A stretch of 64,000 nucleotides of DNA from Cryptomeria japonica. Lineage: Eukaryota > Streptophyta > Pinopsida > Cupressales > Cupressaceae. The stretch covers positions 186,696,270-186,760,269 of the forward strand of contig NC_081406.1 of assembly GCF_030272615.1 (NCBI RefSeq). Reading direction: 5' to 3'. Position 1 is the first letter of the stretch; each line of letters begins with the position of its first letter. Of the stretch, positions 24,790 to 36,929 are shown piece by piece. The notes beneath the pieces are model-generated. The model was not told the DNA's origin and did not search any database. It was given only the letters and a program-made list of their open reading frames with translations. Position numbers and translations under genes: made by a program.

Positions 24790-25310
24790 TGTTAGAAATT
24801 AGGATCTTAGGATACTAATCATTATAAACAAGATATAAAATAAATGAAATGAGAATCATACATGCATAAATGTACACATTACACAAGATATACATGGGGA
24901 AAACCCTTTCGGGTAAAAAACCCCATAAAACATCATTTAATTAAAACACTTACAAATATAGTTTATCATAAAATAGACATGAACCTGGGGACACTCCTCT
25001 AATACTTCCACATGGCCAATAATACCTCATATGCATAGTGATACAACTCACCATAAAGCTCCAAATTCATACACCTCTCAAATGAGAGAGAACCTCCTTA
25101 AATATAGGAGGAAGGGTGACTTCACTAGTCACACCTTTTCAATAACCCCCACTCATAAATAATTAATAATCTAATAGTTATTAGATTATAATTATTTCAA
25201 ATGGGATATGCTTATAAAGCATATAATATATAAAGTTTTATAACCTTATAATAGAACATTATATATAAATGTTATAAGGATGTGATCCCTAATAACATTA
25301 TGTTCTAATA
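24790..25310 (-). repeat. LTR of a second copia-like element
   Basis: Starts TGTTAG in plus orientation and contains the copia LTR signature ATGGGGAAAACCCTTTCGGG. It ends beside CTCCCCCTTA (25,311-25,320), a PPT on the minus strand, which marks it as the 3' LTR of a minus-oriented element. The expected CA end is degenerate (...CTAATA). No matching 5' LTR was found. Confidence 0.65.
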
Positions 25311-26460
25311 CTCCCCCTTAATGTTAATAGGGGATCACATGTCAATTTCCATAAAAGAAAAAATGAAGCACCCTAGTAACATAGGTCTTCTTTGATAGTG
25401 ATAAACAGAGACACAAATATATGCCAACATGAAGATCATGCATTCCGGACTACATGAAAGTCATCTTGTCATAATTTATAATCCCAATGTTTTAAAAATG
25501 ATGTTGTGAGGTTTTAAAGAATTATATTGGAGCCGTGGTCCCCTCAAATTAGCGTCTCCCCAGGTTCATTACATAGTGCCTGTAGGTCTTAATACAATGC
25601 TTTTACAAGTGGAAGATTTACAAGGAGAAAAATTTATAATATGCCTGTAGGACTTGAAAACATATGTCCATAGGTCTTACGATAATGTGCCCGTAGGACT
25701 TAAAAATAAAGGATTTAGCCACTAGGTGGTGTCATTGAAACACACACTCCCCCTCAATGGCATCACCTAAGGCCAAGCAATATTTGAATTTGGAGCATAT
25801 AATGCCTAGGATTTAGTCTTAAATCTAGGATTTAGCCACTAGGTGGTGTCATGTACACTCCCCCTTAATGCCATCACCTTAAATCCAATCACTGCATAGA
25901 GGATTTCAAAGTGATGCTAAAATTACAATATATAGTATGTGCCCATGATCTTCAAAGTATCTTTATTATAGAATGATTTTACTTGAGTGAGGTGCCCATG
26001 ATCTTCAAGGTGCCTTTATTATAGAATGCTTTCACTTGAGTGAGGTGCCCATGATCTTCAATGTTCATTTTTATCTGTAGAAATGATATTCTCTAGAAAG
26101 AGTAAAGTAACTTCAAGTAATATGGTACTTTCATATGTATCCATTGTATGTATCCAAATGGAACTCTTCCATAAATCTTCAAGGCTATATTGATTCTTCA
26201 AGACCTACATTCATATTTTGTCCATTTGATTCAAAGACACATAGAAGATAGTCTTCTTATTAAAGTATTGCACCATCCATGTAATAGAACTTGCACCATA
26301 TGTTTTGAAGGCATAACCTCTCCATAGAAGAAACAATATAGTTAGTAACATAGTAATCAACTTCATTTTTGGTGCAAAGAAAGAACATAATATTATTTTT
26401 TTGTCATTTGCCAAAGATCATATAATATTCCTCATAAATTTAGAATATAATCCAATGCAA
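25311..26460 (-). other. Decayed internal region of the second copia element with repeated PPT-like motifs
   Basis: ACTCCCCCTTAATG-type motifs occur at about 25,309, 25,746 and 25,857, the latter two as part of a longer duplicate (GATTTAGCCACTAGGTGGTG and a following PPT-like run). GTGCCCATGATCTTCAA also recurs at about 25,930, 25,992 and 26,046. No copia protein domain could be recognised, so only the untranslated part survives. Confidence 0.5.
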
Positions 26461-29161
26461 GGAGATCAACATATATTTTCATGAGAATAAGCATGAATAA
26501 TTAGTTTTCTTGTTTAAAAAATAGACATACTACTACATATAGTAATGATCCATAAAAAAAATAGGCAACGAGTGAGCTATCCTTTCTAGGTTTGCTCCCC
26601 AGACAGTTTATAAGGGCGATAGTCACCCATTATAAATAGTATGATTGAAAAAAAATGGATCAAATATAGAATAGAATAACAAATCACTTGGATCTCCAAA
26701 AAGAGGATGCTAATTATAAATTTTTAAATTTATTTATGCATATTCACCAGCTTGTACATTTCATAAAAAAATATTTTACCCTACATTTATAGATAGATAG
26801 ATGATTTCCTGTTATTCATTGTGATAGTTTGATATCAAGGAATTTTCTTATCAAACATATTATAATCAAGAATATACCTAATGTTAACATAAGGCATATC
26901 CTCCATCAAATACCTATATAAATTAAATTTGAGATAAATCATGATGTTCCTTCCCTTTATTCCTACTAGTTCACAAATGACTTTTTGTAATGCAAATCAA
27001 TGCACTAATATAGATCATAACAATATAAGTAGTTTGGAAGGGCCACTTGAAGATAAGATTTAAGACTGCAAGCAATTCCATTTTATGTATGGATATGTAA
27101 GAGCTTAAAAAAAAACTTACCTTTTGATTTACCTTGTCATTCTTTAGGCAACAAATTTATCCATTTCAATATGAAAAATAATGAGAATTCTTTCTAGCTT
27201 TTAGTATTGACCATGAATGGACTTCTCTTTTCTATGACATATAAAATATTTAATATCAAGTTTTTGTCAATCCCTAGCCATGAATACTTATCTGGAGTTC
27301 CTATTCACATGCAAGGTAATTGCCTAAACTTGGAACATTTTTCATGAATCAATTAGGAAATAACTCTAATATCATATTTTTCATTTTAGGGTCCAAGTTG
27401 TTTCATACTAAAGGAAACTTCATATGTATGATATATGAGCAAAAAAAATGAGTATTTTCTAAAGATGTATGAGATTTTATTGACATTAGAGTCAAGGATT
27501 TGAAAGGAATTAAAATCATTTGATTATAAGAATACAAATACTTCAATCTTCAATATTTTTTAAAAGAGACATGATTATATCAATATCATAAATTATTTGG
27601 GACAAAAGAATTTAGAATTCCAATATCTTCCATCAAGAAAGTATAGTAGACCCATTAAAATATATCTAAATTTTATACAAATAGACTTGTTCTATGAATT
27701 TAGAGCTCACATATTGGCCAACCTTCAACCCTAATCAAATCAATAAAAAATTATGAAGCTATGTAGAATAATACAATTTCCTTATAATTAAGTGTGGGAG
27801 TCCAAAGTGAAAAGTAAATGTAAAGCAGTATTACGGTGAAGACGCCAAGATCTTGTATTAATTTGGAACTCATGAAAATATATATTAATTTTAATAGCTC
27901 CTCTTTAGCCAGACTTAATTGAAAGAAATTGGGCTCACTATGGACAATCTATGCACTGGTCAAGACAAAGCATGTGGGCTGACAACAAGGAACAAACTTA
28001 TTTGGAAGAGGGGGCCACGACATTGACAAATGATATTCAACATGTGAATTTAATGATCTTCCTCAAGAAAAGATCAATAATGGCTAGGTTACCTCTAGGG
28101 AAAGAGAGATTTAATGAAGATATGACTCCCTGAGTAAGATGCTTGTAAAATCCATTTGACTTGTTTAGTCCATTCATCTGCACTGCCATACTTAGCAATA
28201 TGAAGGTTCAATTCTTGGGCATGTTATGTTTTAGAGATGCCACTCACAGAATAGATTTGTTTAATTTAAAAAACTTTCAAGGAAATCCAATTTGTAGGCG
28301 TAAAGCCAAATGTCATGACCTTTGTCATCATAGCCACATGAGAGTTTTGAAGAAGAGTATGGACAACTTTCAAGCATAAAGAATTGAGAATTATTTCATA
28401 TTTTCAAGATACAGGGAAAAATTCCAAGGGTGAAACCTCATACGTGGACCTTTTTACCATTCCATAAATTTATAAGGACGTTGCTACTAAATGATACGTC
28501 CTTAGAGAGTAGAACATGATCATTTAAAATAGTGTTTGGTCAAAGATGTGGAAGGTCACGACCATTTTAAAATAGCACTTAGTCGAAAAAGAGGTGATTG
28601 GTGATTGATATATGGTGATGATAAGCACAAACATGTTTACATGTCGTCCTTAGTGAAGTAATATGAGGCACTTAAAAATGATATATGGATATAAATTATT
28701 AATAAAAAATCAAAATACAAAAATAATTATATATGGATATAATCATTTTTGTAATTTTAGACATACACAAAAATTTATTTAAAAAAATCAAAATATCACG
28801 TGTTTATATAATGCATGGCTCTTCTAAAAGTAGGTTTTGGTTAAATAATATGGTTATTAATAATAGGTGTGTTATCTTTTGTAGATTTTAGGATTCACAA
28901 GCTATTAATTTTATTTATGTCACTTAATAGTTAGATGGTTGGTAGGCATAATCTTATACTACATGAGTATTTAAGAGAAAATATGATTTTTTTTTTTCAA
29001 GATATAACTTTTGTAATTTTTTTTGATAGAATCTCCTAACTTGACTTTCATGAAATGATTCTAAAATTCAAGAAAAAGAATATTAGATACATTACAAAAA
29101 ATGGCCTTGCATATGTGTTGATTGAGCATAAGGAGGTTTCTCACAAAGTCCTTTATATATT
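26461..29161. other. AT-rich region, no gene recognised
   Basis: Short ORFs at 27,951-28,133 and 28,161-28,379 (plus) show no known motif. The region is probably degraded repeat DNA between copia remnants. Confidence 0.4.
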
Positions 29162-29250
29162 CTAGTATAACCTGTAAAAATGATTAGTATAGCCTAATCT
29201 GCTCTGATACCATGTTAGGCTATACTAATCGCTTGTACAGGTTGTACTAG
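29162..29250 (-). promoter_or_regulatory. Copia PBS framed by a 36-bp inverted repeat
   Basis: TGGTATCAGAGC (minus, 29,201-29,212) abuts an LTR end TGTTAGGC (from 29,213). Arms 29,162-29,197 and 29,215-29,250 are imperfect reverse complements (about 5 mismatches in 36), leaving the PBS in the 17-base loop. The LTR that starts here does not match the one at 24,790, so it belongs to another element or a chimera. Confidence 0.75.
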
Positions 29251-30187
29251 AAGATAGTGCTCTTCTCTATTATTTTAAAATCAATTTATCAATGCCAAGT
29301 AAGGAAATTCTAACTATTCCTTTTCATAGGTGATATTTTCAAGAATATTTCATTAAATTTTTTTTTTTTATAATGCATAGAATTGTGATTGGCAACTATT
29401 TGATTATTAGATGATTATGATATTTAAGTATTACATTTCATAATTTGTTTAACTCAAAAATTGTTCTATTGTGAAAGAACTATATATTATCAAAACCTTT
29501 TAGTGCCAACTCTATAGAAAATTCTTCTTCTTTTAGTCGATTATTATCCCTTCTTAATGTCAAAAGAATGGCTTTTTAAAAAGTAAATAAGTCTTAGAAT
29601 GACATACATGATCCTTGGTTATTAGTTACAAACTATTTATCTTCCTCCCCTAAGAAAATAAATTTTTTTTCCTCTAAAAATATTTTTATCAATTCTACTA
29701 TATATTTTAAGAATAAAAAGTAGAATAAGATCTTATATAAAAAATTATTGATCAAAAAAGAAGGATGTCAACAACTAATTTTTTTTACATTTTCATTGTA
29801 AATTATAATTAGTAGTCCTTGTGAACTATAAAAAAATAAAAACCTTAATTATGATTAGCACCATTTATTAGATTTCCTTTACACATATTTCATACATATT
29901 TATATATCTTTAAGAGCCATAGTATATAACCAAATGATTTTATACTTTTCTACATTAAAAAGTGTGCTCATTTTAATAGACCAAGTTTCATTCCTAAGAA
30001 AAGGATGCAAATTTGCCTCATAAAATAAAATTTGTCTTCCTCAATAAGTCATTTGATTTGGACTAGTTGTACCCTTTCATAATAAGTCACATCTCTTAAC
30101 ATTTTTCCTCTTCATTCCTTACTCCTCTCGAATTTGCAGTTCACAATTTACTTGGGTCTATGTGGTAATGGATAACTCATAGATTGT

Positions 30188-31057
30188 TCATGGATCATCT
30201 TTCACCTCTCTTTCACTTTCTTTCAAAAATATTGTTCCTTTAGGGGACATTGCAGTAACATTGATCAATGGACGATTTTTTACATCATTCCATCCATCAT
30301 ATATGATAGACACCCCTATTTCAACCCATGAATCCTTTATGAACTTCAATGAGTCCTCTACATAATTTATCCTTTTGTCCATAAGGTAGTACACATCTCA
30401 TAACTCGAGTCCTTGTATACCCTTTGGAGCCTTGTGAATTGATTTCACCATTTTTTGTCAATATGGTGTGCGAACACCATTGAATGCCAATCCATTTGCA
30501 TAAACACATCTAGCTAATTAAGGATTGAAATTCTCTCTAGAATCATTGTGTAATGCCATTTCCAATAGTGCCTTTGATCTCTAATGTGTAAAGGTCACAT
30601 GTTCTTCAAGTATGGACAAAAATGGATGACCCTCTGTGGGTTGAAGATGAAAAGGTGATGGAGGGAACTTTGATCATTTCTTAGTCTTTAGCAATGGATG
30701 AGTTACTATCTTTTTCCCTATTGCTTGGTTTGCTTTTGTTTTCTCTTCAATATATGTTAAGACTTGGTCCACTTCAAGAAGGCCTTTACCATTATGAGTG
30801 CATGCAAAATATTTGATGCCTTGGTTAGGGATATAACACAAATGGGCTTTCACTTGTCTATATGAGCTATAATATTTTGCTTTCCAATGACCACAAATAT
30901 AAGCGTAACCTTCGGTGCTTGGAAGTGGTTGTACCATTTCAACATATTTCCAAAGGGGAAAGTGTGGGCCTATTTTAAAGCGATGTTGACTCCTAGATCT
31001 AGAAGCAAATTTAATTTTAATACCCAAGAAAACAAGTTTTGTAAACAACACATTCAA
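30188..31057 (-). pseudogene. hAT transposase remnant (BED zinc finger and DUF659)
   Basis: Minus frames in order: 31,057-30,674 has a BED-type finger region (PLWKYVEMVQPLPS, CGHWKAKYYSSY, KAHLCYIPNQGIKY), where the second zinc cysteine appears replaced by Trp. 30,509-30,188 holds ARCVYANGLAFNGVRTPY in one frame and VEDSLKFIKDSWVEIGVSII then DGWNDVKNRPLINV in another, matching the DUF659 segment of plant hAT transposases. Stops and frame changes separate the parts. The DDE C-terminus and dimerisation domain are absent. The element ends were not found. Confidence 0.8.
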
Positions 31058-34000
31058 AACAAACCAAAAAGAAAAAACCTAAAAACAAAATGAGAGTTCA
31101 TTTGTTAAAAAAATTTAAGAAAAAAAAACAAAAAATTAAAAAAACCTACCTTCTTTTGAGGAAATATTCCTCTACAATCTCTTTGAGAACAAACCAATAG
31201 TTGAAAATACGTATGAATAGTACAACAAATAGCTTGGAGCATTCAACAATCAATATTCAACTCTTCCTGCAATGGCAAGCAAAAAAATAAATTTAGGAAT
31301 GCAACAAGATTATTTATTTATTTTTCAAATGGTAAGGAAGGAAAGGACTATAATCTTTGTGAGCTCTTGTAGCACTAGTTGATGGAGAATTTGGAGGGAA
31401 CCAAGGAGACATGCTACAACTTCTAGTATGACACTTTCATAATTTTTCTTACATTTTATTTCTTTAAAAAATTACTTGGTTTCAAGGTTGTGGTTTGGCA
31501 AAAAAATATTCCAATTGCCACTTAGATTAGAAACCACATGCAAAGGTTTCCAATTAGTAAGTAATGTGAACACTATGTACTACCAAGGCCTCTGTAAGAC
31601 TTTTAAAAAGGACATGCAAGAAAGATATACAACATTTATCAAAGTGGTGGAGACGTCTAAGAATGTCATTACTTTCATGGTTGACAAGGATAATTGTTGT
31701 ATGAAGGTAGTTGGACCCAAGATAGCATGGATTCCAAAATCACCCTACGAGACCTTTGGACTAGAGTGGATTGCATATGCTAACATATTTCTTAGCAAGC
31801 CTAGGGATTCTACTACAAATTGATTTGGGACCTATGATGAGATAATTTAGAAGAAGAACAAGAAGAGTGCAGAGGGGAGCCTAGAAAAGAACAAGGCAAA
31901 GCTACAAAAGGAATTGGCAATCCAACCAAAATCACATTTGAGGGCCTTGTAGTACTGCAAAAAGTTGCTTCTACTTATCCACTAACACCACAAGGCCCTA
32001 GAAGGACAAGTAGGTCCATTTATGCCACTACTACTGCTCCTCAACCTATCAGATTCTTTAAACTACAAACAACATGATATTTTCCTTGAAATTTGCATTT
32101 GGAAGGTTACAACCAAGGCAATGATCATTATGGACATCCACTTTCTCAAGTACACAATTACGTTTGATGAGGTGCTCAAGAGAGAAGAAAGATAGTAATC
32201 ACATTGGCCCTATAGAAATGTAGAGGAATGGTTGTCATATACGATTTAGTGCAATTACAACATCAATTATTATTTTTAAATAAGAACTATTCTCTCATAT
32301 ATTACGATCTTTAGATTCTTGTTTAAATTTTAGAATGCAATGTAGAATAGAGAGTTTTGTGATATACAACCATGATTTATGAAATTGTTCAAAACTTATT
32401 ATCTTCAAACTTTACATATCAAGATGCCTCGAATTTAGTTAGGTAGACATATTCAATGACCTTGCAATATATTAGTATGGGAAGGTAGAGAAAATGTGTG
32501 TGACTTGAACTAGATATGCATACATACATGCCAAGTGGCCTAGTGGGAATATTTCATCAATTGAGAAGAATTGTAAATAAAATATATATGTAAATAATTA
32601 ACTAGGTGTTCAAGTTTGTTTATTTTTATGATCTTACATATAACTAAATGAATAATTCCTAAGTCAATTTTTAACACCATGAGTTATATGTTGTCAATAT
32701 AAGAGAGTCTCGTATGTAATTTCTTTGATAATTTAAATCATATGGTCAAGGCAACCTTTTCTACCACTTAAATGGATTGTAAAACCACTTTAGAAGACAC
32801 TTGAATGGTTTACTAATACTATACTCTTGCTCTAAGTTATATATGTCTAGTCATTAATAATTAATTTTTGAGATTTATAAAGGAATTCAAATAATACAGT
32901 GTCAATCGAACCCTATCATTAATTGGGATTATAAATTTTAGTTTTTCCACTACACTCTTCACATATACATGTCTTAAAGGTATATTTATAACAAAACTCT
33001 AGATAAATGATCCAATAAAGTCGTAAGTGTTATAATGACATCTAGACCTATGTTTAATAGCATGGACTTATATTTAATTTTTGAAAACCCTTAAAATATT
33101 TGAAAATATTCCCTATACTATTTTTGTTTATTTTTGCAACTTCCTAAAAATGTTATATTTTGAACCTTACTTTTATGACAAATTCTCTTCATGATTTGTT
33201 TGTATTAAAATCGCTTTCATTTAATAATATTTAAAAGGTTTTATTTAATGCTAGGATAGAAGTTAAATAATATCCAACTCTCTAAACTAGATAATGTACT
33301 TATAAGAGAAAAAATGTTTCATGTGTATGTTACAACTAGGGGATTCTCCTATTTGTATGTATGTCAATCCTACATGTAAGAAAGAGCTTGTACATTTATA
33401 GAAACAAAATATGAATTACAATGTTTTTATTTTGTGCATGGTATCATCTTGTGTGTTTAGGATGAAGGTGCATGAAGGTAAATAGAAGCTGCTTAGTTAC
33501 ATTTCTATTTCTCTCTTGGATATGTTTGAAAAGTGAACCATATTTAAGGCATAATAATAATTTATTCTTTACCTCTCTACTACCTAAAGTTTCATATTGA
33601 AAGGGAAGAAATAATATCGATTTAATAGTAATTGTTATCATTTAAGTGCTTTAAAAAATCTAGAATTATTTAGTGAGTCTAGTGTTCATTAGGAAGTAGA
33701 AGAGGAGAATGAATAGATAATCTTATTTGATATGAAAATTAATAATAATTTATCTTTTTGATTATTTCATATATGTTTTATGGATATTTTTATCAAATGG
33801 AGGGATTCAAACATAAATCTATTTTTAACTAAATTTAATATTTTTGACATAATTTTTGTAAATTTTTTAAATTTACTTTCTTTCTAGTTAAAATATATTT
33901 ACATCCTTCCTTCATTTAATTTACCATCCTTTTCTCTTTACTATGAATGTGTAGCTTAGTTTTTCCTCGTTCTTTTGTTTCCCACCTCTTCTTTCACAAA

Positions 34001-34480
34001 ATATGTACCTAAAATTATTTTACCAAAGATTTTGCCCTACTAAATATCCCCAAAATGATTATAAAAGTTACGAAAAATGCTTGTAATTCTGTTTCCAACT
34101 ATTTTCCCTTGTGAAAATCAAAAATAAAAATATAATTTCTATTTTTTAATATTTCACAATAAATTATATTCTATTTATACAAACTTCTCAAATTTTCAAA
34201 ATTATCTTTAGTACCTTCAAATGAAGGTGATAAAACATGAAATATTTTAATATTTTTTGGCTGGCAAAAGGGTCTTGAATGAGGACACCTTTGTTCAAAG
34301 GTCTTTTGATATATTCATTAAAAGGTACCTTTGATCAAAGGCCCTTTCACACGCCCTTCTCTCTTAGTTCCTATATATTTCTTGGATTTTATTTTTTATT
34401 TCTAACCTTGGAATAGGTCAACAAATAGAATGAAGGAAGATTAATTTCTTAATTGCTTCATACACAACAATCCGATTAAA
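31058..34480. other. AT-rich region, one unassigned short ORF
   Basis: A 115-codon plus frame at 31,476-31,823 (with KVVGPKIAWIPKS near the end) matches nothing I can name. It may be a decayed retroelement frame. The remainder has no supported feature. Confidence 0.4.
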
Positions 34481-36024
34481 ATGGCTCTCCCGCTTCTCCC
34501 CAATGACTCTCTCGCCTCTCTCAATTTGAACGCTGTTGTCAGTGATTCTAGTTTGACGGTGGTTTCTGCTCCTACGGTGTTATCTGTTGTGGATGTCTAT
34601 GGCGTTCCCTTGTCTTCAGACTTCCCCCTCTTCCTCCTCATGTGGGGGTTTCTGCAATTGTGATTCAAGGTCTATTTGATGCTGCCCCTGCTGTTTGGTC
34701 TGATGCTCCTCAGGTGATTCTTGCTGTGGCTCCCCATGCTCCCCATGGGGATTTGCTTGGTGCAACACCCATGCCCCTTAGTCCTCAGGTTGGGGGTCCT
34801 GCTGCTAACGACCCTATGGATTCAGGAGTTGCGGCTTTGCCGACTGTTACTGATGCTATTGGTTCTTTGCCTAAACCTACTGGCAAGCATAGTTTTTCTC
34901 GTGTGGCTAGATCTTTCGCCTAACCCTTGAAGGGGGTCCGCCCTCTTTTCTGTGCTAAAGCCTCCCCTGTGGTGGTTTGTGGATAGGATATTATGGACAA
35001 CATTGGGTTCTACCAATGCTGTGCTCTTATGTACAGATTCTCTGGGCTCTGGCCTTTACTACCGGACCTTCATCACTGGGTAAGTGACTCTTGGTGACCT
35101 TTGGTTGCTTTCAATATTGAGCTTTTCCCTTATGCTAAAGGATTTTTTGTCGCTTCCTTCACATCTTTCGCTGATTGGGATTTGGTCCTGGGAATGCTAT
35201 GGGCTTGGGGAGTGCACTCCCTCTCTATTAAGCCTTGGACAAATTCTTTTAACCCTCTCACTGAACCATTGAATGTGCCTCCGGTTTGGGTCCGACTCAT
35301 CAATCTCCCTCTTCATTTTTGGAAGCACTCTTGTTATGAGGCTATCAGTAACTCTATTGGTCATTTCCTAAAGGTCGATGAAGCTACGTTCTCAATGGAC
35401 CACACTACCTTTGCCCGTATTCTTGTGTACATTAACATCTCCTCTCCTATCCCAAGAGATGTGGTTCTTATGGTGGGGGATAGGCCTTGGTCACAACTGC
35501 TGGATTTTGAGGGCCTTCCCTTCCACTGCAGGAGATGCTTCTCTACATGTCATCTTGCTTCAAAATTCTCTATTTCACGCCATAAAGGTGTTTCTACATG
35601 GTGGAAGAATGCTACTGCGAATTACTTAACAATCAATGCCCTTGACTCTGCATCTGCTGGCTCCTCTCATGAGGATGATGTCGATGTCGTGCCCCTCATG
35701 GCTACTGATGCTCCTGTTGCTCCTTTTGTGGCCTCATATCCTGAGGTCCCCACTTCTGTTTCTCCTATTTTGCATCCACGATCCCCTGCTGCTGTAATTG
35801 CTTCTGCTGTTGTTGTTGTTTCGTCACAGCCTGCTGTTGCTCTACAACATCCTCTTGCTGTTATGTTGCAGGGTCCCTTTTGGTTTATCTCTCTTTTGAT
35901 GGACCTAATGACAACATCACTTGGACTGTGGTTGCTCATAGGTGGAAGGGGAAGTCTTCCCCCTTCCTACAACAACTTGATACAAGCACATACTATTATG
36001 CCTTTAAAGAAAAAAATGACATAG
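34481..36024 (+). pseudogene. LINE ORF1 (DUF4283 and degenerate zinc knuckle)
   Basis: The start MALPLLPNDS at 34,481 fits the 5' end of a LINE ORF1. The frame is broken by stops near 34,660 and 34,921, then stays open from about 35,101 to 36,024. The open part has the DUF4283 block (FPYAKGFFVASFTSFADWD), PVWVRLINLPLHFW and DRPWSQLLDFEGLPFHCRRC. The knuckle is C-X2-C-X4-H-X4, but Phe replaces the last Cys. A Pro/Ala/Val-rich tail follows. No ORF2 follows, so only the front of the element remains. Confidence 0.75.
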
Positions 36025-36039
36025 TTGACTTCTCATCAC

Positions 36040-36929
36040 ATGAACCCTTAGATGAATGATAATGTAGCTTACAAATAAAAGTAAATTTTAGTAAATATAC
36101 ATGGGAGAAACCGTTTCAGGAAAAAAATCCAACACTTCAAAGAATTGAACAAATGTATTAATTTGCAACTTGAAAAATATGTTACAATACAATTGTACAC
36201 TCAAATCCTTTAACATGGAGATTTACATATTGCTTCTTTGGAGGAAAACTAATAGCACAATTCGATAAAATGAAGAATTCTCGTCAAATCCTCAACATCA
36301 AACATCCTTATTTATTAAGCACCAAGTGAATGCTTATGAAAAATATCTCTTAACATGCATTTTACCACCACCCATGCAAAGGACCCACTTGGCATTCAAC
36401 ACGTTTACTTGCATGCAAATTGTCCCACTTGACATGCAACACACCTCCTTCATGCAAAGTGTTCCACCTATCATAGGAACTTCAATTTTTAACTCTTACA
36501 TTATCATAATTTGTCACGTGACATGATCTATCATAATCAATCATAAACTCTTAAACCATGACACATGCCATATAATTAACTTCAGAGTGGGGTTCACAAA
36601 GTGGGGTGTCTATTTCCTCCTATTTACGATGCATGCCATCCTAGTCACTTGCCATGTAAAATGACACATCATGTTGGGTTCCACAAAGTGACATCATAAG
36701 TTAAACATAAAATAATTACACATGCATACAATAATTAAACAATCAAGTAATTTAATGCTAGGGCTTGCAAAGGTAGAGACACTCTAATCCCATCAACTTT
36801 TGTAGTATTACAACATCACCTTCATACTTAATTCCTCATACTAAAACTAATTCTTCAAGTACCAATATATAGATAAATCAACTAGCTAGAAGCCGCAAAG
36901 GAATTTACAAACCATGAGCTAAAACTCCC
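36040..36929. other. Possible LTR fragment and spacer
   Basis: ATACATGGGAGAAACCGTTTC (36,099 onward) followed by AAAAAAATCC resembles the conserved LTR block seen at 24,890 and 17,408. No ends or target duplication. No genes. Confidence 0.3.

Noticed and set aside
24790-29250. One complete copia element bounded by the LTR at 24,790 and the PBS/LTR at 29,213
   Set aside because: The two LTR starts do not match each other and no copia proteins lie between them.
31476-31823. 115-codon plus ORF as a host gene
   Set aside because: No start context, intron or motif that supports a gene; kept only as an unassigned frame.
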